Below are positions 58,289 through 64,000 of a stretch of 64,000 bases of DNA, one piece after another (the first letter of the stretch is position 1; the number at the start of each line of letters is the position of its first letter). A model generated the notes under the pieces. The model saw nothing but the letters and a program-made list of their open reading frames with translations. It was not told the DNA's origin and searched no databases. The DNA is from Nitrospirota bacterium. GTDB lineage: Bacteria; JACPQY01. The stretch lies in NCBI GenBank assembly GCA_016180645.1, contig JACPAV010000033.1, forward strand, positions 31,843 to 95,842, read 5' to 3'. The translations under genes and the position numbers were made by a program.

Positions 58289-59374
58289 CTACTTGATGCG
58301 GACGCGTTGGACGACGACGCGCTTCCGGGGCGGTTTCGCGACGCCCTTGGACTTCATCTCGGCCCACTGCTTTTTCGCGACGAGGATCTTTTCCAGCAGC
58401 GATTTCGGATAAACTTTGTCCGCCAGTTCGTCCCACACCGGCTGCGTCTTGTTTTTCAAAACCTGGAGGGCGGCCGGGTCCGGCTTCACGAGCTGGATGC
58501 CGTGCTTCAGCATCGCCTCCATGGAGCGCTCCTGGTCGGGCCGTTCAAGCTGGAAGAAGTAGTCCGAGAGTTCGGAGCTCGTATCAAGGAACACCTGCTG
58601 GAGGTCCGCCGGCATTTTGTTCCAGCTTGAATTGTTGATGAGGACGACGCCGGGATCGTAGTAGAGATTCATGTCGTAGACGTACTTCACCTGCGTGCTC
58701 CATTGCATTCCGACGGCGGCGAGTGGACTGGCCGTCACCACGTTCAGAAGCCCTGTTTGCAGCGAGGGAAGCACTTCGGGAACCGGCGTTTGAATCGGGC
58801 TTTCCACGCCGAGGGCCTTGAAGGTGGCCATGCCCACGGGTTCCGTGCTCCAGTTCCACACGCGTTGGCCGCGGAAGCCCTCCGGCAATTCGATTTTGTT
58901 CTTGGAGTAGGGCAGGTCGAACCCTTCCTCCACCAGGCCGATGAGCTTGAAGCCCTTCTTGTCCATCAGGGCGTCGATTTCGTTGAAGAGGGAAAGCATC
59001 ACGTAGTCGGCTTCGTCGTTGTCTTCGAGAAGGAAAGGGAGGCCGAACACGGTCAGCTCGTTGAGCGCGGAGAAGGTGCCCTTCATGGTGAAGCCGCCCA
59101 CGTCGAGTTGACCGATGCGGAGCTTCTTGATCATGTCCGGCTCATCGCCGACCACGCCGCCCATGAAAAGGATATTCTTGATCCGGCCCTTGCTCTTTTC
59201 TTCGAGACGCTTTTTCCACATCTCCATCGAATCCGTGTAGGCCGTGCCTTGGGGGGCAAGCGAGCCCCATCGGAGGGTGACTTCAGGTTTGGGAGCCTGA
59301 GCATGGGAGGGTGGAACCGAAGAGGCAAAGAGGGCGGCAAGGAGCAGGCAAAAAGGGATGCCTCGAATCAACAT
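58289..59374 (-). CDS. TRAP-transporter substrate-binding protein (DctP family)
   Basis: 361 residues. Signal peptide MLIRGIPFCLLLAALFASSV and on to SHAQ. The DctP pattern is seen in LRWGSLAPQGTAYTDSMEMW, IGQLDVGGFTMKG, LPFLLEDNDEADY and the ligand-contact Arg in GFRGQRVWNW. It would bind a carboxylate or related ligand in the periplasm. Genes for the membrane subunits DctQ and DctM are absent, so it is an orphan here. It is the next gene downstream of the indolepyruvate oxidoreductase, and an aryl-pyruvate or amino-acid-derived ligand is only a guess. Confidence 0.85.
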   Translation of the reverse strand: MLIRGIPFCLLLAALFASSVPPSHAQAPKPEVTLRWGSLAPQGTAYTDSMEMWKKRLEEKSKGRIKNILFMGGVVGDEPDMIKKLRIGQLDVGGFTMKGTFSALNELTVFGLPFLLEDNDEADYVMLSLFNEIDALMDKKGFKLIGLVEEGFDLPYSKNKIELPEGFRGQRVWNWSTEPVGMATFKALGVESPIQTPVPEVLPSLQTGLLNVVTASPLAAVGMQWSTQVKYVYDMNLYYDPGVVLINNSSWNKMPADLQQVFLDTSSELSDYFFQLERPDQERSMEAMLKHGIQLVKPDPAALQVLKNKTQPVWDELADKVYPKSLLEKILVAKKQWAEMKSKGVAKPPRKRVVVQRVRIK

Positions 59375-59441
59375 TCGTGGAATGTAGTCCGAATTGGGTT
59401 TGCGGGCAAGCGTGTACTCTCTCCCTCATCGCGGACATCCT

Positions 59442-59486
59442 CTCCGCCGGAAATGTCGAGAGTACGGCCGGCATCATGCCGGACCG
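59442..59486. repeat. Dispersed GC-rich repeat, second copy
   Basis: GAGTACGGCCGGCATCATGC from 59460 matches the repeat in the 3' end of trmL (17138). It ends 20 bases before the stop of the oxidoreductase gene. Confidence 0.7.
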
Positions 59487-59505
59487 ACCGGCGCGGGGGT
59501 CGCCG

Positions 59506-62500
59506 TCAGATGCCGGAGGCCTTCTTCATCTGGAGCCGACGGGCTTTCTCGAAGGCTTCGTCCATCCTGGCGTATCGAATTTCCCTGTAGCCGCGAACCT
59601 CTTCCGGGATTCGGAGCGCGGCCACGGCAGCGTCGTAGTCGGGAAAGGCCCCGACGAAAAATCCGCCTACCACGTGGTCGAGATACCATTGAGCAAACTG
59701 TTTTTCCCGTTCGTGCCAGCCGGGGAGCCAGCGCCGGAGAAAGCGCATGTGCCTCATGGCGCGAAGCATCCAGTCGCGCGCGTTCACGTTGAACTCGAAA
59801 TCGCGACCAAACACGGTGAAGCGGGGACGGTTGTAGTGGACGTACCGGACCCGATCGTGCAGGCCGAGCCCGAGCGCCGCGCGGTCCTTCTCGTATTTCT
59901 CGGGTCGGGTGAGTAGGTGGGCCACGTAGACTTCATCTTTGATCAGGAGGACGCGGAACAAATTCTCGATCACGGCGCGAGTGGCCGCCCATCCACGATC
60001 CGCGGAATCTTTTTCGGAGATCCGCACCACCGTGTGTACGAAGGTCCTTGCCGCATCCATTCCATCGAACTCCGTGAGGTCGGCCGTGTATCGGATGAAT
60101 TTGCGCCGGTCGGATTCCGCGAGCATGAGCCTCGGCAGCGTCTTGTCGATCAGCCGCCGGAACTCCTGCGATTCGCGCCAGCCCCGGGCGCGGGAGAAGA
60201 AGCTCCGTTCGATGGATCGGGCACGCTGTCCCACCCATTCCCGGAGTCCCACCGGCGCGGGGAGGGACTTCGTCTTGATCCCGTCCAGTGCGGCCGAGCG
60301 GCCGATCTTGAATGCGAGCCGGTTCTTTTCCGCCATCTCGTTGGAGAACGTTTCCCGGAGGGCTTCCGTCAGGTGCGCCTCCCGCAGCGGAAGAAGGCCG
60401 AGCTGGTAGGCGTATCCAAGCAAAATGACATTCGAAAAGAGTTTCGATCCCAGGTGTTCCTCCGCGAGAAGCGAGAGGTTGGCCCGAAGGAGGGTCTTCA
60501 CCGTCGACGCGAAAAGCCGGTCCCAATCCCCCGGAACGGCCTTGTCGCCGATCAGCATTTCGACGGTCAGCATCGGGTGGGTGTTCAACACCGCGGTGCT
60601 CTGCGGCCCCGCGTACCGGAGCCCCCGGGCGGCTTCGAGCGACTCCAGGCCGAGCAGAAGGTCCGCGCTGCCCTCCGGCACCACCGGTGAGTGAACTTGC
60701 TCGCGGCGGTCGAGCGTGAGGTGGGCTTCGACGCCGCCGTTTCGAATGGCGAGTCCTTTCTTCTCCATGAAATGGATCCGGAAACCGTCCTTCTCCGCGG
60801 CCCGCGCGAGGATCTGGACCATGAGTCCGACGCCCATGCCACCGACGCCGGCCGCGACCATCCGCCAGGGGAACGCGAACGTTTGGAGGGGCACCGGGGC
60901 GTCCCGAAGGAGGGGATCGGGAAGGGTCGGCGGTCCCTTCCTCTGGATGACGACCTTCTCGAACGAGGGACACGCCTTGATCTGGGTGCAGTAGGAGTCG
61001 GATACGCAGGTCGACTTGTCGATGGCCACTTTAGTGCCGTAGTCGGTATCCACGAATGTGAGGCCAGGGCAGGCCGTCGCCTGGGTGCAGGCCAGGCAGA
61101 ACTCGCAGACCTCCGGAACGATCTGAATGCGCTCTTCCACCGGCAGGTAGCCGTGACGGTGGATCACCTCGCGCTGCGCGGCGCGTTTGCGGTGGTGAAA
61201 GGTGATCCCGCACTCCTTGTCCGAGATGACCACGTGTGTGCCCGTCCGTCGGGTGAGCGAATCCAGAAGCGTCCGATAGGCCTCGCGGTTCGGCGAGTGC
61301 GCGCGATGCACGTCCACACCCGGGCCGAGGCTTTTCACGATCCGTTCGATCTCCTGGGGGGGGATCCGTTCGCCCATCACGTTCAAGTCGGAGGCGGCCG
61401 TGCCTTGATGGCCGGTCATGGCCGTGTTCTTGTTGTCGAGGATGATGTACGTGATGTTCTGTTTTTCCTTGATCGAGTTCGAGATGGCGAGGAGGCCGCT
61501 GTGGAAGAAAGTGGAGTCTCCCATGAGCACCACCTGGGGATTGCTCACGAACGGGTCGGCACCTGCACCGGCCGCGCCGCCGAGGCCCATGCCGGACATG
61601 TTGTGCATCGTTCTGAAGGGCGGGAGATAAGCCATCGAATAACAGCCGATGTCGCCATGAAACAAGAAAGGAGCTTCATCACCATGCTCGGTGGTGAGCG
61701 CGATCGGATTCTGTCTCCGATCGCCGAGGTCTTTCAGAACCGAGAGCGTCTCCCGGTGCGGACATCCGGGGCAAAACGTCGGCGAGCGGGGCGGAAGTCC
61801 CGTCGCCGCGGACGAACTGTTTCCATCGCGGCCTGAAATTCCCTGGAATGGCCTCCCTCCTTGCGGTGCGCGCGCTCCGGCTGAACCCCATGAATCCACT
61901 CGCGCTTTGCCTTTGATGTCGAAAGGCAGGGTGCCTCCGGAGGGGGGGCTGCTCTGGACGGATGCGGTGGGCAGCGCCTTTCCATTGGATCCGGCCATCG
62001 CGCGTATTCGCGGCTCGGCGGAGAGCGCTTGCGCGATCGTTCCGGACGAGAGGCCGCCGGCTTCCGCAAACCCATTCCCGAATTCGAACTGCTTGCCCCA
62101 GATATGCACCTCCGTGCGATCTCGAAGGAGGTGCCGAATTTGTGCCTCGATGAACGCGCCCTTCTCCTCCACCACGTAGATGTGGGAAAGCCCGTCGGCG
62201 AATTCCCGCAGAATCGTGGGCTCCATGGGATAGAGGAGGCCGAGCTTGAGGAGGCGCGGCTTCTCTTCAATCGCGAGCGAACGGAGCGCCTCGTGGAGAT
62301 AGAGCCAGCAGGCGCCGGAGGCCACGATCCCGAAGCTCGCTTCCTGCGTTTCGGGCACGATGTTGTCGATGCCCCTTCGCCGTGCCCAGGCGTGGAGCTT
62401 GTCCCGGCGGCCTCTCAGAATGTCCTCTTCATTCCGGTTTGAATTCGGCGGAATATTCACGCGGCGATCCAGACGGATCCGGTGGGTGTCGATGCTGCGC

Positions 62501-63108
62501 GGCGAACGGGTATCCGCGTGAGGCCGCCGGTTCGGATGAAGCGCCACGGTGGCCCCGCCTTCCGCCTGTGGCGTGGTGATCCAGTAGCCGGCGATCAATC
62601 CGGATTCGCGCGAACCTTCAAGCCCCAACGCAATCCAATCCTTCAGCTCTTGGAACGTGGACGGCGCGAGGATGGGTATCTGGAGATGGCGGAACAGCCA
62701 GCGCGAGTCGGCGCCGACCTGCGTGCTCGAGAGGGCCGGATCGTCGCCCACCACGACCATGGCGCCTGCATCGGGCGAGGTGCCCGCGTAATTCGCGATG
62801 GCCAGCGCATCCGCCGCTACGTGGAGGCCGACGCTTTTCATGAAGGCCACGGCCTCGGCTCCTGCGTCCTGCGCGCCGTTCAACATCGCGGCCGCTTGCG
62901 CCTCGTTGTTCGCTTGCGCCCCGCGGATGCCGTTCTTTTTCAGGAGCACCGACTGATCGGCGAGGATCGAGAAGATCTCGGCCACTGGCGAGCCGGGGTA
63001 ACCTGTGATGAGGCTTGCGCCGGCTTCGAGACAACCTTTGAAGAGAATCTCATTCCCATTGAGGAATCGTGTGCCGGATTCGGCGTCGTAGTGATCGCGC
63101 CTTGCCAT
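59506..63108 (-). CDS. Fused indolepyruvate ferredoxin oxidoreductase (IorA-IorB plus C-terminal domain)
   Basis: 1200 residues from ATG 63108 (the longer frame overlaps the regulator gene). Order: pyrimidine-binding domain (ITGYPGSPVAEI), TPP domain (CPGCPHRETL, HGDIGCY, LMGDSTFF, LDNKNTAMTGHQG), ferredoxin part (CEFCLACTQATACP; CVSDSYCTQIKACP, with one ligand fewer), IorB-like gamma domain (VAAGVGGMGVGLMVQILARA) and a C-terminal ~350-residue domain found in fused bacterial enzymes. It oxidises arylpyruvates or 2-oxoacids to acyl-CoA with ferredoxin. An insertion with low-complexity sequence (TASVQSSPPSGGTLPFDIKG to about SSSAATG) separates the pyrimidine and TPP domains. One base follows the regulator stop. 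Confidence 0.9.
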   Translation of the reverse strand: MARRDHYDAESGTRFLNGNEILFKGCLEAGASLITGYPGSPVAEIFSILADQSVLLKKNGIRGAQANNEAQAAAMLNGAQDAGAEAVAFMKSVGLHVAADALAIANYAGTSPDAGAMVVVGDDPALSSTQVGADSRWLFRHLQIPILAPSTFQELKDWIALGLEGSRESGLIAGYWITTPQAEGGATVALHPNRRPHADTRSPRSIDTHRIRLDRRVNIPPNSNRNEEDILRGRRDKLHAWARRRGIDNIVPETQEASFGIVASGACWLYLHEALRSLAIEEKPRLLKLGLLYPMEPTILREFADGLSHIYVVEEKGAFIEAQIRHLLRDRTEVHIWGKQFEFGNGFAEAGGLSSGTIAQALSAEPRIRAMAGSNGKALPTASVQSSPPSGGTLPFDIKGKARVDSWGSAGARAPQGGRPFQGISGRDGNSSSAATGLPPRSPTFCPGCPHRETLSVLKDLGDRRQNPIALTTEHGDEAPFLFHGDIGCYSMAYLPPFRTMHNMSGMGLGGAAGAGADPFVSNPQVVLMGDSTFFHSGLLAISNSIKEKQNITYIILDNKNTAMTGHQGTAASDLNVMGERIPPQEIERIVKSLGPGVDVHRAHSPNREAYRTLLDSLTRRTGTHVVISDKECGITFHHRKRAAQREVIHRHGYLPVEERIQIVPEVCEFCLACTQATACPGLTFVDTDYGTKVAIDKSTCVSDSYCTQIKACPSFEKVVIQRKGPPTLPDPLLRDAPVPLQTFAFPWRMVAAGVGGMGVGLMVQILARAAEKDGFRIHFMEKKGLAIRNGGVEAHLTLDRREQVHSPVVPEGSADLLLGLESLEAARGLRYAGPQSTAVLNTHPMLTVEMLIGDKAVPGDWDRLFASTVKTLLRANLSLLAEEHLGSKLFSNVILLGYAYQLGLLPLREAHLTEALRETFSNEMAEKNRLAFKIGRSAALDGIKTKSLPAPVGLREWVGQRARSIERSFFSRARGWRESQEFRRLIDKTLPRLMLAESDRRKFIRYTADLTEFDGMDAARTFVHTVVRISEKDSADRGWAATRAVIENLFRVLLIKDEVYVAHLLTRPEKYEKDRAALGLGLHDRVRYVHYNRPRFTVFGRDFEFNVNARDWMLRAMRHMRFLRRWLPGWHEREKQFAQWYLDHVVGGFFVGAFPDYDAAVAALRIPEEVRGYREIRYARMDEAFEKARRLQMKKASGI

Positions 63109-63109
63109 T

Positions 63110-63754
63110 CTACCGTTTCTCCACCACGGTAACGACCGCCCGGGCCGAGCCGGGTCCGACCGATCGGAACCCATGAGGCCGGTTCGAGTCGAACATCAGC
63201 GCGTCGCCGGATCGCAAGACCACCGTTTGGTCCGGCGTGCTGAATTCGAGGCGTCCGTTGAGGACAAAAATGAACTCCTCCCCCTCGTGGTCGAAAAAGG
63301 AGACCTCCTCCTTTTCCTTCGGTTCGAATTCGACGAAGTACGGATCCATGATCTTGCGCGTCTTGAGGTGCCCCAGAGAGAAATATTGGTAGCCCACCGG
63401 ATGGCCATCTCTTGAGAGCCGCCGATTCACCGGGCGACGATCACGGGCGCGAACCACCGCGAGGGCGCCGGAAGCCTGCTCCTCGAAAAAACCGACCAAG
63501 GGGACCCCGAAGAACCGGCTGATCTTCAGGAGCGTGGGGATGGGGGGTACGACCTGTTCGTTCTCGATCAGGGATAGGAGGGCAGGAGAGAGCCCTGTGC
63601 CGCGCGCCACCGTCTTGAGGATGTATCCCTTGCTGCGTCTCAACCACCGGAGGCGCTGACCGATATGTAGATGGTGGACCTCCCGGGCCGGCCCGCTCTT
63701 AGCCGCGGTCCGCCCGTTGCCTCGCTCCTGTGACTGACCGTGCCCCTGCGCCAT
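63110..63754 (-). CDS. XRE-cupin transcriptional regulator
   Basis: 214 residues. The helix-turn-helix (LRWLRRSKGYILKTVARGTG, LSPALLSLIENEQVVPPIPT) is of the XRE/Cro type; the C-terminal cupin (FFDHEGEEFIFVLNGRLEF, then SGDALMFDSNRPHGFRSV) keeps HxnE and H metal ligands. Such regulators sense small ligands and often control amino-acid and amine catabolism. The gene precedes the oxidoreductase with one base between them and has a consensus promoter with an inverted repeat over it, so it probably regulates itself and the oxidoreductase. Confidence 0.88.
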   Translation of the reverse strand: MAQGHGQSQERGNGRTAAKSGPAREVHHLHIGQRLRWLRRSKGYILKTVARGTGLSPALLSLIENEQVVPPIPTLLKISRFFGVPLVGFFEEQASGALAVVRARDRRPVNRRLSRDGHPVGYQYFSLGHLKTRKIMDPYFVEFEPKEKEEVSFFDHEGEEFIFVLNGRLEFSTPDQTVVLRSGDALMFDSNRPHGFRSVGPGSARAVVTVVEKR

Positions 63755-63790
63755 TTCAGTATGGTTAAATTATATTCGGCACTACTGAAA
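63754..63790. promoter_or_regulatory. Candidate operator overlapping the promoter
   Basis: TTTCAGTA (63754-63761) and TACTGAAA (63783-63790) are perfect 8-bp inverted arms, 21 bases apart, flanking the -10 element and reaching the start codon. Placement suits autorepression by the XRE-cupin protein. Confidence 0.55.
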
Positions 63791-63797
63791 CTGTCAA
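63769..63797 (-). promoter_or_regulatory. Consensus sigma-70 promoter of the regulator-oxidoreductase operon
   Basis: On the minus strand TTGACA (63792-63797), a 17-bp spacer and TATAAT (63769-63774) match the consensus exactly, 14 bases before the ATG at 63754. Confidence 0.88.
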
Positions 63798-64000
63798 GCG
63801 GATGGGGATCATTCAGACACCCTGCCCTCAATGGCCCCGACCACTCGCACTCCCCCCCCAGTCGCCCTCAAACTCCCTGATTCACATGATCCCCCGTAGC
63901 GGAGCCTTAACCTGAATCCGGCGTGAAGGTGAGTATATCACAGCTGGATTCCTTGCTTGGCGAGGGGCTAGTGCGTATTCTGAGGGGATGGGCCGTTTCT

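Noticed and set aside
63923..64000. Possible start of a plus-strand gene (GTG 63923, open to the window end)
   Set aside because: Only 26 codons are visible, with no ribosome-binding site and no recognisable motif; it cannot be supported from this window.
1..64000. tRNA, rRNA and riboswitch genes
   Set aside because: No cloverleaf, rRNA core segment or known riboswitch consensus was noticed in intergenic regions; small RNAs cannot be excluded by eye.

Overview
The window is GC-rich chromosomal DNA of a Gram-negative, flagellated bacterium. It carries OmpA-type and beta-barrel outer-membrane proteins, many lipoproteins, a PpiD-like chaperone and a lytic transglycosylase. Cys-TM-Arg C-terminal sorting tags, Cys-rich CGDG-type repeats and SCP2-type thiolase genes point towards Myxococcota or a related former-deltaproteobacterial lineage. 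No rRNA or tRNA is present, so that placement is an inference.

Layout. 1-906 is the 3' part of a flagellin with an embedded zinc-protease domain (flagellinolysin). 903-4351 is an acyl-CoA operon (SDR, HMG-CoA-synthase-like/DUF35 fusion, thiolase). 4.8-17.6 kb is mostly housekeeping: a pseudo-receiver/SH3 membrane protein, family B DNA polymerase, TldD-like protease, membrane pyrophosphatase, HAD hydrolase, dihaem cytochrome, AraC/GyrI regulator and TrmL. 17.6-22 kb holds an orphan NuoB-NuoD fusion coupled to a NifU-domain protein, a GDPD, a MetF-type reductase and an SRPBCC protein. 22.2-26.3 kb is a cell-envelope operon (lytic transglycosylase, beta-propeller, OmpA/SH3). 26.3-35.7 kb has a secreted lipase behind an AT-rich palindromic region, a desaturase, RhlE, a GT4/GH130 glycan cassette and a broken hydrolase.

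35.8-46.2 kb is the most unusual part: four minus-strand genes coding for two giant related lipoproteins that carry both an N-terminal lipobox and a C-terminal sorting tag, with two tandem paralogous beta-propeller lipoproteins between them. 46.6-53.7 kb holds a zinc-ribbon protein, an Mrp ATPase, an M6 protease with the same kind of C-terminal tag, a porin-like barrel, transaldolase and a lipase. 53.7-58.2 kb has a PpiD-like protein, a SnoaL-like protein, a CPBP intramembrane protease (possible tag-processing enzyme), a trypsin-like protein and a toxin-antitoxin pair. 58.3-63.8 kb has an orphan TRAP binding protein and a fused indolepyruvate oxidoreductase with its cupin regulator behind a consensus sigma-70 promoter.

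Two repeat phenomena run through the window. The first is a three-hairpin element with terminal inverted repeats, present five times, with base changes that preserve pairing. The second is at least nine degenerate 7-nt tandem arrays, mostly placed at gene starts and often coding for signal-peptide n-regions. Several REP-like palindromes supply stop codons to the genes they adjoin.
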